Shown here: one piece after another, positions 45,233 through 54,400 of the stretch
Layout of the letters: each line of letters begins with the position of its first letter
How positions within the stretch are numbered: position 1 is the first letter of the stretch
DNA from: Nocardioides caeni
Lineage (GTDB): Bacteria > Actinomycetota > Actinomycetes > Propionibacteriales > Nocardioidaceae
Direction: 5' to 3'
NCBI RefSeq assembly: GCF_004912195.1
Contig: NZ_STGW01000003.1
Coordinates: forward strand, 248,001-312,000
Length of the DNA: 64,000 bases
Position numbers and translations under genes: made by a program
The notes under the pieces: generated by a model
What the model saw: the letters and a program-made list of their open reading frames with translations, nothing else
What the model was told of the DNA's origin: nothing
Database searches by the model: none

Positions 45233-46350
45233 AGGTGCATTGTCCAAGGATCCGTGACCACGGTGCTCACCCGGGTCTCCACGGCGTCACCGAGGGCCTC
45301 ACTGAGCCGCTCGGCGAGCGCCGGCAGCCAGGTCCATTCCGCCGCCCAGTGGGCGACGTCGACGAGTGCCGGCCCGGCCTTCTCGATGAACTCGGCTGCC
45401 GGATGGTGCCGCAGGTCGCTGGTCACGTAGACGTCGACGTCGAGCCCGGCGACCCGGTCGAGGAGGAAGTCACCGGCGCCGCCACAGACCGCGACCCGCT
45501 TGACCTGACGTTCGGGGTCGCCCGCGACCCGCACTCCGTGCCGGGTCTCGGGCAGGGCCTTCGCGACGGCCTCGGCGAACTCCGTCAGCGTGACGGGCGC
45601 GATGGTGCCGATCCGGCCGGTGCCGGTGTGGACCAGTCCGGGGTCGGCGAGCTCGCTGACGTCGTACGCCGGCTCCTCGTAGGGATGTGCGGCGAGCATC
45701 GCCGCGACGACCTGGCTCCGGAGGCGGCGGGCGAGGACGGCCTCGATGCGGACCTCCTCGACAGTGGTGAGCTCGCCGACGCTGCCGATCATCGGGACTG
45801 CTCCGTCGAGCGGCCGGAAGCGACCCTCGCCGACGGCGCTGGTGAACGACGCGTACTCGTAGTCGCCGATGCGCCCCGCACCCGCCTCGGCGATCGCGGC
45901 CCGCACCGGGGCGGCCGCGTCGGCCGGCGTGAAGACCGTCAGCTTGTCCATGGGCTCGGCGGCGGCCGGGATGATCGGCGCGAGGTCAGTCAGTCCGAGG
46001 GCGAGGGCCATCGACTCCGAGACGCCGCCGACGGCCTGGTCGGCGTTGGTGTGGGCGGTCAGCAGCGCACATCCGGCCCGGGCGAGCGTGTGGAGCGTGC
46101 GCCCCTTGGGCGTGGTCGCCGCGAAGCCGTGCACGCCCTTGAGGAAGAGCGGGTGGTGGGTGATGAGCAGGTCGGCCTTGACGTCGGCGGCCTCCTCGGC
46201 GACCGCCGGGGACGGGTCGACGGCGAGGAGCACCCTCTTCACCTGGTCCGCCGGGTCGCCGTAGGTCAGCCCGACGGCGTCCCACGGCTCCGCGGTCGCG
46301 GGGGGATACCACTCGTGGACCAGGTCGACGACGTCCTTCAGCGCGGGCAT
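45229..46350 (-). CDS. Nif3-like dinuclear metal-centre protein
   Basis: 373 residues with the NIF3/YqfO fold: DAVGLTYGDP, ADLLITHHPLFLKGV, LLTAHTNADQAVGGVSE at the N-terminal half, a PII-like insert in the middle (YEYASFTSAVGEGRFRPL) and VAVCGGAGDFLLD...DLRHHPAAEFIEKAGPALVDVAHWAAEW at the end. The metal ligands are the His and Glu residues of these motifs. Function is still unclear in the family. First gene of the trio shared with the Rv2228c-Rv2230c region. Confidence 0.9.
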   Translation of the reverse strand: MPALKDVVDLVHEWYPPATAEPWDAVGLTYGDPADQVKRVLLAVDPSPAVAEEAADVKADLLITHHPLFLKGVHGFAATTPKGRTLHTLARAGCALLTAHTNADQAVGGVSESMALALGLTDLAPIIPAAAEPMDKLTVFTPADAAAPVRAAIAEAGAGRIGDYEYASFTSAVGEGRFRPLDGAVPMIGSVGELTTVEEVRIEAVLARRLRSQVVAAMLAAHPYEEPAYDVSELADPGLVHTGTGRIGTIAPVTLTEFAEAVAKALPETRHGVRVAGDPERQVKRVAVCGGAGDFLLDRVAGLDVDVYVTSDLRHHPAAEFIEKAGPALVDVAHWAAEWTWLPALAERLSEALGDAVETRVSTVVTDPWTMHL

Positions 46351-46407
46351 GGCTGCAGGTTACCGAGGGGTCGTCGGGCCCCGAGGAGCGATTGGTAGGG
46401 TCGCCGT

Positions 46408-46608
46408 GCCAGTCGACCTCACAGAGCAACATCTGGGTGGTCAGGGAACCCGGTGAGAGTCCGGGACTGACGCGCAGCGGTGTGGGTGACGGGCGGAGCT
46501 CCGAGAGATCGGGCATGTCACTGGGTCCTCCGGGACCTGGGAAGACGCTCCGCACCGGATGATCCCGAGTCCGAAGACCTGCTGGCCCTTGCGGTGTCCA
46601 CCGCGAGG
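46408..46608 (+). promoter_or_regulatory. Cobalamin riboswitch 1 (cob operon leader)
   Basis: The B12 aptamer core is plain: GGGAACCCGGTGAGAGTCC then GGGACTGACGCGCAGCGGTG (46444-46482), with GTCACTGGGTCC...CCTGGGAAGACGC (46517-46549) and CCGAGTCCGAAGACCTGC (46565-46582). After it a 9-bp hairpin CCTTGCGGT/ACCGCGAGG with a GTCC loop (46587-46608) is a likely expression-platform stem. It precedes cobG by 50 bp and should shut the operon when adenosylcobalamin is plentiful. Confidence 0.92.
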
Positions 46609-46657
46609 TCATCCACGGGCGATCGCGAGGAGCCCCGGCCTCGAAGGACCGTCCCCG

Positions 46658-47548
46658 ATGAGCACCGCTCCCGGAATCCGTGATCGCGCCGACCGATGCC
46701 CGGGCGTCCTGCGCCCCTGGCCGGCCGAGGACGGCGGGCTGGTCCGGCTGCGGGTCCCCGGCGGACGGCTGCCGCTGCGCCGGCTGCGGGCGCTGACCAC
46801 CGTCGCCCGGGAGTACGGCGACGGGCGGGTGCGTCTCACCGGCCGCGCCAACCTCCAGCTCCGCGCCATGCCGATGGTCGACGGCACGCTGGCCTCGCCC
46901 GTGGTGGCTGCCATCGAGGCCATCGGGCTGCTGCCGTCGCGGGCCCACGACCGGGTCCGCAACGTCCTCGCCTCGCCGCAGACCGGGATCGCCGGCGGTC
47001 GTGCCGACCTCACCCCGGTCGTCACGGCGCTGGACACGCTGCTGGTGACCGACCCGCGGCTCGCGGCCCTGCCGGGGCGCTTCCTCTTCACCCTCGACGA
47101 CGGCCGCGGTGACCTCGCCGACCGGCACCGGGACCTCGGCCTGGTGGTGCTGGACGAGTCCTCCGCCCAGCTGCTGGTCGGGACCGGCTTCGGCCCGGTC
47201 GTGGCCCTCGGCGGGGCGGCGGCCGCGATCGGCGGACTCGCCCGCGCCTTCCTCGCCGCGCGGGGCACGGGTCCGACCGCCGCCTGGCACGTCCCCGAGC
47301 TGACCACTCCCCTCGTCCCGCCCAGCCCTGTCGCCCCCGGCGCGCGGGTCCGTTGCGACCCGCTGCCCTTCGGCCGGGTCGACGGCGGGGAGCACGTGGA
47401 GGTCGGCGAGGCCGGCATCGACACCGCCGCCGTCGACCGCTGGGAGGACCAGCTCGGCGGCCGCGATGGGAGCGGCTTCGTCGTCATCACGCCCTGGCAC
47501 GGCGTCCTGCTGCCCGACTCCATCCCGACCCGTCCGGAGGACCGATGA
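46658..47548 (+). CDS. cobG: CobG-like precorrin-3B synthase, C-terminally truncated
   Basis: 296 residues. First ferredoxin-like NIR/SIR half-domain VRLRVPGGRLPLRRLRALTT...GRANLQLRAM, then HDRVRNVLASPQTGI and LPGRFLFTLDDGRGDLAD, then a second ferredoxin-like piece VVITPWHGVLLPD. It stops there: the C-terminal domain that, in mycobacterial CobG, carries the CTGSPGCE and GCxxACG cysteines is missing, and cobH starts inside the stop codon. The only cysteines left are two isolated ones. The activity is therefore in question. Confidence 0.8.
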   Translation: MSTAPGIRDRADRCPGVLRPWPAEDGGLVRLRVPGGRLPLRRLRALTTVAREYGDGRVRLTGRANLQLRAMPMVDGTLASPVVAAIEAIGLLPSRAHDRVRNVLASPQTGIAGGRADLTPVVTALDTLLVTDPRLAALPGRFLFTLDDGRGDLADRHRDLGLVVLDESSAQLLVGTGFGPVVALGGAAAAIGGLARAFLAARGTGPTAAWHVPELTTPLVPPSPVAPGARVRCDPLPFGRVDGGEHVEVGEAGIDTAAVDRWEDQLGGRDGSGFVVITPWHGVLLPDSIPTRPEDR

Positions 47549-48225
47549 CCCCCACTGCTCCCACCGTCCCAGCCGCTCCCCCACGCCGCTACGACTACGT
47601 CGCCGACGGGCCGGCCATCTACGTCGACTCCTTCGCGACCATCCGCCGGGAGTCCGACCTCGCGCGGGTGCCCGTCGAGGCCGAGAAGGTCGCCGTGCGG
47701 ATGATCCACGGCAGCGGGCAGACCGACCTCGTCGAGGACCTGGTCGTCCACCCGGACCTGGTGCGTGCCGCCCGCGGAGCGCTGGCTGCCGGAGCGCCGA
47801 TCCTCTGCGACGCCCGGATGGTGGCGATGGGCATCACCGCCGGCCGGCTGCCCGCCGACAACCCCGTGCACTGCTTCCTCACCGACGAGCGGGTCCCGGC
47901 GCTGGCCAAGGCGTGGTCGACGACCCGCACCGCCGCGGCGGTGTCGCTGTGGGAGCCGCTGTTGGAGGGCGCTGTCGTCGCGATCGGCAACGCCCCGACC
48001 GCGCTCTTCCACCTCCTCGAGACGATCCTCGACGGTGGCCCGCGACCGGCCGCGATCGTCGGCTGCCCGGTCGGATTCATCGGCGCCGCCGAGTCCAAGG
48101 ACGCGCTGGCCTCCTTCGCCAACGACCACGGCATCGACATTCCGTTCGTCACCGTGCGCGGTCGCCGCGGCGGATCCGCGATGGCCTCCTCCGCGATCAA
48201 CGCGCTGGCCCAGGAAGAGGAGTGA
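47545..48225 (+). CDS. cobH: Precorrin-8X methylmutase
   Basis: 226 residues. YDYVADGPAIYVDSFATIRRESDL, VRMIHGSGQTDL (catalytic His), ILCDARMVAMGIT, AIGNAPTALFHLLE and VGCPVGFIGAAESKDAL are CobH/CbiC marks. Moves the C11 methyl to C12 to give hydrogenobyrinate. Overlaps cobG by four bases. Confidence 0.94.
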   Translation: MTPTAPTVPAAPPRRYDYVADGPAIYVDSFATIRRESDLARVPVEAEKVAVRMIHGSGQTDLVEDLVVHPDLVRAARGALAAGAPILCDARMVAMGITAGRLPADNPVHCFLTDERVPALAKAWSTTRTAAAVSLWEPLLEGAVVAIGNAPTALFHLLETILDGGPRPAAIVGCPVGFIGAAESKDALASFANDHGIDIPFVTVRGRRGGSAMASSAINALAQEEE

Positions 48226-49826
48226 GGCCGGTGACTGGGCGCTTCCACGTCGTCGGGATCGGGCCCGGCGACCCCGAGCTGATCACCCGCAAGGCCGAGC
48301 GGCTGATCGGCGCCGCGGCCGTCGTCGCCTTCCACGCCGGCGTCCGCAAGGAGTCGCACGCCCGCCGGATCGCCGCCCACCTGATCCCGGTCGATGCCGT
48401 CGAGGAGGAGCTGCGCTATCCGGTGACCACCGGGACCACCGACCACCCGGGCGGCTACGTCGGCGCCATGGCCGACTTCTATGACGAGTGCGAGGCGCGG
48501 CTGGCCGCCCACCTCGACGCGGGTCGTGACGTCGTACTTCTGGCAGAGGGGGACCCGCTCTTCTACGGGTCCTCGATGTATCTCCTCGACCGCTTCCGTG
48601 ACCGTTTCGGCGTCGAGGTCGTCCCCGGTGTCCCGGCCTTCGCCGCTGCCACCGCGACGATCCCGGCCCCGCTCGTGCGGCAGACCGACGTGCTCACCGT
48701 CCTTCCCGGCACGCTGCCCGAGCCGGAGCTCGCCCGCCGCCTCGCCGACACCGACGGTGCGGTGATCATGAAGCTGGGCCGCACCTTCCCCGCCGTCCGC
48801 TCGGCCCTGGAGCAGGCCGGGCGGCTGGAGGGCGCGATGTACGTCGAGCGCGCCTCCCAGCCCGAGGAGCGATGGCTGCCCGTGGCCGAGGTCGAGGCGG
48901 ACTCGGTGCCCTACTTCTCCCTGATCGTGGTCCCCGGCGACTCCGCGCGCCGCTCGGTGGTCGAGGAGGCCGCCCGCGGCCGTCTCGAGACCTCTGGCCT
49001 CGACGCAACCACCGGACCGGCACAGTCCCGGGACCGTCCCGCCACGTCTCGTGACGGTCGCGGGGCGACCTCCTCGACGACCTCGGTGGCGGAGCTGCTG
49101 GTGGTCGGCCTCGGCCCCGGCCCCGACGGCTGGCTCACCCCCGAGGCGTCCACGGCCCTGGCCGAGGTCGAGCACGTGGTCGGCTATGCGCCGTACGTCA
49201 ACCGCGTGCCGCAGCGTCCCGGCCTCCAGCGGCACGCGTCGGGCAACACGGTCGAGGTCGACCGGGCGCGTCTGGCACTCGATCTCGCCCTGCGCGGCGA
49301 GCGGGTCGCGGTCGTCTCCGGCGGCGACGCCGGGGTCTTCGGCATGGCGGCCGCGGTGTTCGAGGCCGCCGCCGACCCCGCACACCCCGAGCACGCGACG
49401 GTGCCGGTCCGCGTGCTGCCCGGGGTGAGCGCGGTGCAGGCCGTGGCCGCCCGCGCGGGCGCCCCGATCGGCGCGGACTTCGCGGTGCTGAGCCTCTCGG
49501 ACCGGCTCAAGCCGTGGTCGGTCGTGGAGCGACGTCTACGGGCGATCGCCGAGGCCGACCTGGTGCTGGGGATCTACAACCCTGCCTCCCGATCGCGGCG
49601 CGAGCAGGTGGTCGAGACCCAGAAGATCCTGCTGGAGCACCGCTCCCCCGACACCGTCGTCGTGGTCGGTCGCGACGTGGGCCGTGCCGAGGAGTCGCTG
49701 ACCGTCACGACGCTCGGAGGGCTCGACACCGACAGCATCGACATGTTGTGCCTGCTGATCGTCGGCGCCTCCTCCACCCGGGTGGAGCCGAACGGCACGG
49801 TCTGGACGCCACGATGGGTGGACTGA
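48222..49826 (+). CDS. cobIJ: Fused precorrin-2 C20-methyltransferase / precorrin-3B C17-methyltransferase
   Basis: 534 residues. First SAM-methyltransferase domain (CobI): FHVVGIGPGDPELITRKAERL ... LAEGDPLFYGSSMYL, about 3-245. Linker with a translated repeat, SVVEEAARGRLETSG, about 245-295. Second domain (CobJ): LLVVGLGPGPDGWLTPEA, VVSGGDAGVFGMAAAVFE, VLGIYNPASRSRREQ, from about 290. The fusion is common in actinobacteria. GTG 48222 overlaps the cobH stop; GTG 48231 is equally possible. Confidence 0.93.
   Translation: MRPVTGRFHVVGIGPGDPELITRKAERLIGAAAVVAFHAGVRKESHARRIAAHLIPVDAVEEELRYPVTTGTTDHPGGYVGAMADFYDECEARLAAHLDAGRDVVLLAEGDPLFYGSSMYLLDRFRDRFGVEVVPGVPAFAAATATIPAPLVRQTDVLTVLPGTLPEPELARRLADTDGAVIMKLGRTFPAVRSALEQAGRLEGAMYVERASQPEERWLPVAEVEADSVPYFSLIVVPGDSARRSVVEEAARGRLETSGLDATTGPAQSRDRPATSRDGRGATSSTTSVAELLVVGLGPGPDGWLTPEASTALAEVEHVVGYAPYVNRVPQRPGLQRHASGNTVEVDRARLALDLALRGERVAVVSGGDAGVFGMAAAVFEAAADPAHPEHATVPVRVLPGVSAVQAVAARAGAPIGADFAVLSLSDRLKPWSVVERRLRAIAEADLVLGIYNPASRSRREQVVETQKILLEHRSPDTVVVVGRDVGRAEESLTVTTLGGLDTDSIDMLCLLIVGASSTRVEPNGTVWTPRWVD
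48956..48996 (+). repeat. REP-like palindromic element, copy 2 (inside cobIJ)
   Basis: GGTGGTCGAGGAGGCC then GCCCGCGGCCGTCTCGAGACC. Read in the same frame as copy 1, giving VVEEAARGRLETSG in the CobI-CobJ linker. Confidence 0.7.
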
Positions 49827-51031
49827 CGATCACCGTCGTCGGCATCGGCGCCGACGGCCACCTTCCTCCCGGCGCGGCCGCGCTGGTCGCCGAGGCGGAG
49901 GTGCTGCTCGGCGGCGAGCGCCACCTCGCCCTGGTCCCCGAGGTCCCGGGCCAGGAGCGGCACGCGTGGCCACGCCCGATGTCCACGCTCGCCACCTTCC
50001 TCGGCGATCACGAGGGACGTCGGATCGTGGCGCTGGGCTCCGGCGACCCGCTGGTCTCCGGGATCGGTACGACGCTGATCCGGCTCCTCGGGGACGCCGC
50101 GGTGACCGTCGTCCCAGCGGTGTCATCGGTAGCACTCGCCCGGGCCAGGATGGGCTGGTCGGCCGAGGAGTCCGAGGTCGTCACGCTGGTCGGGAGGGAT
50201 CCTGCGGCGCTGCGCCGCGAGCTGGTGGCCGGGGCGCGCCTGCTGGTGCTGTCCTCGGACGAGACGACCCCGATGACGGTCGCCGGGCTCCTCGACTCCG
50301 AGGGCTTCGACGACACGAGGATGACCGTGCTCGGCGACCTCGGCTCGGCCGACGAATTCCGCCACGAGAGCATCCCGACCGACGTCGGCGCGTGGTCCGG
50401 CCCGCTGCCCCGCCTCAACGTGATCGCCATCGAGGTGCCCGCCACGGAGGAGGACACCAACACCTGGGCGACCGGCGTCGACGACGACCTGTTCGAGCAC
50501 GACGGCCAGCTCACCAAGCGCGACGTCCGTGCCAGCGCCCTGTCCCGGCTGCAGCCGCGACCCGGCCAGCTGCTGTGGGACGTCGGCGCCGGCGCCGGAT
50601 CGGTGGGCATCGAGTGGCTGCGCGCGCACCGTCGTACGAACGCCGTCGCGGTCGAGGCCGATACGGAGCGGGCCGCGCGGATCCAGCGCAATGCGGCCGC
50701 CCTCGGTGTCCCGCGGCTGTGGGTCGTCGAGGGGCGAGCGCCCGAGGCGCTGGCCGACCTGCCCCAGCCGCACGCTGTCTTCGTCGGCGGCGGCGCCACC
50801 GCTCCGGGGCTGCTGGACCTCTGCCGCGATCGGCTCGCGCCCGGCGGCCGGCTGGTCGTGCACGGCGTGACCCTGGAGACCGAGCAGCTGCTCCTCACCG
50901 CCTTCCGCGAGCACGGCGGCGAGCTCACCCGACTCTCGGTCGAGCACGTGACCCCGCTGGGCGGCCGGTTCACCGGATGGACGCCGGCGCGCGCGGTCAC
51001 CCAGTGGGCCTGGCGAAAGGAACTCTCGTGA
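49814..51031 (+). CDS. cobL: Precorrin-6Y C5,15-methyltransferase (decarboxylating)
   Basis: 405 residues in two parts: CbiE-like (ITVVGIGADGHLPPGAAALV, VALGSGDPLVSGIG, about 1-205) and CbiT-like Rossmann methyltransferase (LTKRDVRASALSRLQPRPGQLLWDVGAGAGSVGIEWL, FVGGGATAPGLLDL, about 225-405). It methylates C5 and C15 and removes a carboxylate. Its ATG lies 13 bases inside the end of cobIJ. Confidence 0.93.
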   Translation: MGGLTITVVGIGADGHLPPGAAALVAEAEVLLGGERHLALVPEVPGQERHAWPRPMSTLATFLGDHEGRRIVALGSGDPLVSGIGTTLIRLLGDAAVTVVPAVSSVALARARMGWSAEESEVVTLVGRDPAALRRELVAGARLLVLSSDETTPMTVAGLLDSEGFDDTRMTVLGDLGSADEFRHESIPTDVGAWSGPLPRLNVIAIEVPATEEDTNTWATGVDDDLFEHDGQLTKRDVRASALSRLQPRPGQLLWDVGAGAGSVGIEWLRAHRRTNAVAVEADTERAARIQRNAAALGVPRLWVVEGRAPEALADLPQPHAVFVGGGATAPGLLDLCRDRLAPGGRLVVHGVTLETEQLLLTAFREHGGELTRLSVEHVTPLGGRFTGWTPARAVTQWAWRKELS

Positions 51032-51795
51032 CCGTGCACTTCGTGGGCGCCGGTCCCGGCGCCGCCGACCTGATCACGCTGCGCGCCGCCTCCCTGCTGA
51101 GCGCCGCCGACGTGGTGCTCTATCCGGGCACCTACATCGACGAGCAGGTGCTGTCGCACTGCCGCGAGCGCGCCGACCTGGTCGACACCCAGGAGCTGGA
51201 CCTCGACCGGATCACCGCCGTCATGGTCGAGGCGGACGCGGCCGGGCGCGACGTCGTCCGGCTGACGTCCGGCGATCCCTCGCTCTACTCCGCGCTGCAC
51301 GAGCAGACCCGCCGGCTCGACGCGGCCGGCGTCACGTGGGACGTCACCCCCGGCGTACCCGCCTATGCCGCCGCCGCCGCGATCGTCGGCCGCGAGCTGA
51401 CCGTGCCCCTAGTGGCGCAGTCGGTCGTGCTGACCCGCACCCAGGCCCGGTCCACAGCGATGCCCGATCGGGAGTCGCTCGCGGCCTTCGCCGGGACCGG
51501 CGCAACGCTGGTGCTGCACCTCGCGATCACCCGGACCCGTGAGCTGATGGACGAGCTCGCGCCGCACTACGGCGACGACTGCCCCGTCGCGGTGGTCTCC
51601 CGAGCGAGTCAGGCCGAGGAGTTGGTGCTGCACGGCACCGTCGCCACCATCGCCGGGCTCGTCGAGGAGGCCGGTCTGCGCCAGGCCGCCGTGATCCTCG
51701 TCGGCGCGGCGCTCGCCCCTGACCACCAGCGGTCGGACGCCGAGTCCTACCTCTACTCCCCCGAACGCATCGCCCGGAAGGAGCGCCTCCGATGA
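51028..51795 (+). CDS. cobM: Precorrin-4 C11-methyltransferase
   Basis: 255 residues. VHFVGAGPGAADLITLRAASLL, RLTSGDPSLYSALHEQTRRL, VTPGVPAYAAAAAIVGREL and TLVLHLAITRTRELMDELAPHYGDDCPVAVVSRASQAEE are CobM/CbiF features. GTGA overlap with cobL and ATGA with the next gene. Confidence 0.94.
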   Translation: MTVHFVGAGPGAADLITLRAASLLSAADVVLYPGTYIDEQVLSHCRERADLVDTQELDLDRITAVMVEADAAGRDVVRLTSGDPSLYSALHEQTRRLDAAGVTWDVTPGVPAYAAAAAIVGRELTVPLVAQSVVLTRTQARSTAMPDRESLAAFAGTGATLVLHLAITRTRELMDELAPHYGDDCPVAVVSRASQAEELVLHGTVATIAGLVEEAGLRQAAVILVGAALAPDHQRSDAESYLYSPERIARKERLR

Positions 51796-53750
51796 CCCAG
51801 CCCGCCGAGAACCAGCACTTCCCGTTCAGCGCCGTGGTGGGCGCCGACGGTCCGGACGGACCGGACCCCATGGCCCTCGCCCTCATCCTCACCACGATCG
51901 CGCCCGAGGTCGGCGGCGTGCTGGTGCGCGGCGAGAAGGGCACGGCCAAGTCGACGATCGTGCGCGCGCTCGCCGCCGTGCTGCCGCCGGTCGACGACCA
52001 CCCGGTGCCGCTGGTCGAGCTGCCGATCGGCGCGACCGAGGACCGGGTCACCGGCTCGATCAACCTCGAGAGCGCGCTGGCCGAGGGCAAGGCGGAGTAC
52101 GAGCCCGGGCTGCTCGCGAAGGCCCACCGCGGGATCCTCTACGTCGACGAGGTCAACCTGCTGCACGACCACCTGGTCGACCTGCTGCTCGACGCCGCCG
52201 CCATGGGTCGCGCGACCGTCGAGCGCGACGGCGTCTCGATGACCCACGAGGCCCGGTTCGTGCTCGTCGGCACGATGAACCCCGAGGAGGGCGAGCTCCG
52301 CCCGCAGCTGCTCGACCGGTTCGGGCTCACCGTCGAGGTCGCGGCCCCGCGGGACCCTGCGCTGCGTGCCGAGGTCGTGCGCCGCCGGATGGCGTACGAC
52401 GCCGATCCGGCCGCCTTCGCCGCCACCTACACCGCCGCGGAGGCAGCCCTCCGGTCCCGGATCGCATCGGCCCGCGACCTGGCGGGCGCGGTCCACCTCA
52501 CCGACGCCGGACTGTTGAAGATCGCCGAGGTCTGCGCGGCGTTCGACGTCGACGGCCTGCGGGCCGACATCGTCACCGCACGCACCGCCGTCGCCCACGC
52601 CGCCTGGTCCGGCCGCTCGCAGGTCACCCTCGCCGACATCCGGGTCGCGGCCCGGCTCGCCCTGCCGCACCGGCGGCGACGCAAGCCGTTCGACGCCCCC
52701 GGGCTCGACGACGACCTGCTCGACCAGGTGCTCGGCGACGACGACCTGCCGCCGGACCCGGATCCCGAGCCCGACGGACCCGAGCCGGAGCCCCCGGGGA
52801 CCGCCCCCGACGGTGGCGACGCTGCTCATGATGCTGACGGGGAGCCGATCGACGCGCCCGCCTCCGACGCCACCGCTCAGGACGCCCCGCAACCCTCGGG
52901 CGGATCCGGCGAGGGCAGCGCGCCGAGCCAGGTCGCGGCCACGGGGTCGGCGTACCGGACCCGGCTGCTGACCGTGCGCGGCATCGGGACGGGCACCGCC
53001 GGCCGACGCAGCCGCGCCCGCACCAGCAACGGCCGGCGGATCGGTGCCACCACCCCCGATCGACAGGGCGGCCGTGGAGGCGCGATCCACCTCACCGAGA
53101 CCATCCGTGCCGCCGCGCGACACCAGCTCGCCCGGGGCCGGACCGAGGGCCGGCTGCTGCTCCACCCCACCGACCTGCGGGTCGCCGTCCGTGAGGGCCG
53201 GGAGTCCAACCTCGTGCTCTTCTGCGTCGACGCGTCCGGCTCGATGGCCGCACGCAAGCGGATGGAGCAGGTGAAGACCGCCGTCCTGAGCCTGCTCCTG
53301 GACGCCTACCAGCGCCGCGACAAGGTCGGACTGGTCACCTTCCGCGGCGCCTCCGCGGAGGTCGCGCTGCCGCCGACCCACTCCGTCGACGCCGCCGCAC
53401 AGCGCCTCGAGGAGCTGCCCGCCGGCGGCCGCACGCCGCTCGCCGAGGGGCTGCTGGAGGCCGCCCACCTGCTGTCCGTGGAGCAGACCCGCGACCCGCA
53501 GCGCCGTCCACTGCTCGTCGTCGTGACCGACGGTCGGGCGACGTCGGGCGCCGACGCGATCGCGCGCTCACGGGCCGCAGCCGACCTCCTCGCCGCCGCC
53601 GGCATCACGTCGGTCGTCGTCGACTGTGAGGCGGGGCCGATGCGGATGGGTCTGGCCGCGACGCTGGCCGAGCACCTCGGCGCCGAGCACGTCCCGATCG
53701 GCGAGGTGAGCGCCGAGGCGCTCGTCGACGCCGCCCGGCGCGCAGCATGA
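51792..53750 (+). CDS. ChlI/ChlD-type metal-chelatase ATPase (putative cobaltochelatase subunit)
   Basis: 652 residues. AAA+ domain first: VLVRGEKGTAKSTIVRALAAVLPP (Walker A), GILYVDEVNLLHDHLVDLLLDAAAMG (Walker B), MNPEEGELRPQLLDRFGL (sensor); a Pro/Asp/Glu-rich linker about 315-385; then a VWA domain with MIDAS-like VLFCVDASGSMAARKRMEQ and VVTDGRATSGADA. Acts with a CobN-type large subunit (not in window) to insert cobalt. Located between cobM and bluB in one overlapping operon. Confidence 0.9.
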   Translation: MTQPAENQHFPFSAVVGADGPDGPDPMALALILTTIAPEVGGVLVRGEKGTAKSTIVRALAAVLPPVDDHPVPLVELPIGATEDRVTGSINLESALAEGKAEYEPGLLAKAHRGILYVDEVNLLHDHLVDLLLDAAAMGRATVERDGVSMTHEARFVLVGTMNPEEGELRPQLLDRFGLTVEVAAPRDPALRAEVVRRRMAYDADPAAFAATYTAAEAALRSRIASARDLAGAVHLTDAGLLKIAEVCAAFDVDGLRADIVTARTAVAHAAWSGRSQVTLADIRVAARLALPHRRRRKPFDAPGLDDDLLDQVLGDDDLPPDPDPEPDGPEPEPPGTAPDGGDAAHDADGEPIDAPASDATAQDAPQPSGGSGEGSAPSQVAATGSAYRTRLLTVRGIGTGTAGRRSRARTSNGRRIGATTPDRQGGRGGAIHLTETIRAAARHQLARGRTEGRLLLHPTDLRVAVREGRESNLVLFCVDASGSMAARKRMEQVKTAVLSLLLDAYQRRDKVGLVTFRGASAEVALPPTHSVDAAAQRLEELPAGGRTPLAEGLLEAAHLLSVEQTRDPQRRPLLVVVTDGRATSGADAIARSRAAADLLAAAGITSVVVDCEAGPMRMGLAATLAEHLGAEHVPIGEVSAEALVDAARRAA

Positions 53751-54400
53751 GCGCCCTCACCACCGCCCTGTACGACGTCATCGAGCGCCGCCGCGACGTC
53801 CGGGCCGAGTTCACCGGATCCCCCGTGGCCGACGACGTGCTGATGCGGGTCCTCGGCGCCGCCCACCGCGCCCCGAGCGTCGGGCTGAGTCAGCCGTGGG
53901 ACTTCGTGGTCGTGCGCGACACCGCCACCCGTCGTGTCTTCCGCGACCATGTCGCGCACGAGCGCGACACCTTCGCCGCGAGCCTGCCGCCCGAGCGCCG
54001 CAGCACCTTCGACCGGATCAAGGTCGAGGGCATCTGCGAGTCATCGCTGGGGATCGTCGTGACGCACAGTCAGTCGCGGGGAGGCCAGCACGTGCTCGGC
54101 CGCCACGCGATCGCCGACGCCGGGCTCTACTCCACCGTGCTCGCGATCCAGAACCTCTGGCTCGCCGCGACCGCCGAGGGCCTCGGCCTGGGCTGGGTGT
54201 CCTTCTATCGCGAGGACTTCCTGCAGGGCCTGCTCGGCATCCCCGACGACGTGCGCCCGGTCGCGTGGCTCTGCCTCGGCACTGTCAGCCACCTGGCGAC
54301 CGTTCCCGACCTGGAGCGCCACGGCTGGCGCTCGCGCCGGCCACTCGCCGACGCCATCCACCACGACACCTGGCAGATGAAGGAGAGGAACCGTGCCTGA
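53747..54400 (+). CDS. bluB: 5,6-dimethylbenzimidazole synthase
   Basis: 217 residues of the nitroreductase-like BluB family, which breaks down FMNH2 with oxygen to DMB. DVIERRRDVRAEFTG (flavin site), APSVGLSQPWDFVVVRD, GLGLGWVSFYREDFLQGLLGIPDDVRPVAWLCLG are BluB marks. Supplies the substrate of CobT. ATGA overlap with the chelatase gene, and eight bases with cobO. Confidence 0.93.
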   Translation: MSALTTALYDVIERRRDVRAEFTGSPVADDVLMRVLGAAHRAPSVGLSQPWDFVVVRDTATRRVFRDHVAHERDTFAASLPPERRSTFDRIKVEGICESSLGIVVTHSQSRGGQHVLGRHAIADAGLYSTVLAIQNLWLAATAEGLGLGWVSFYREDFLQGLLGIPDDVRPVAWLCLGTVSHLATVPDLERHGWRSRRPLADAIHHDTWQMKERNRA

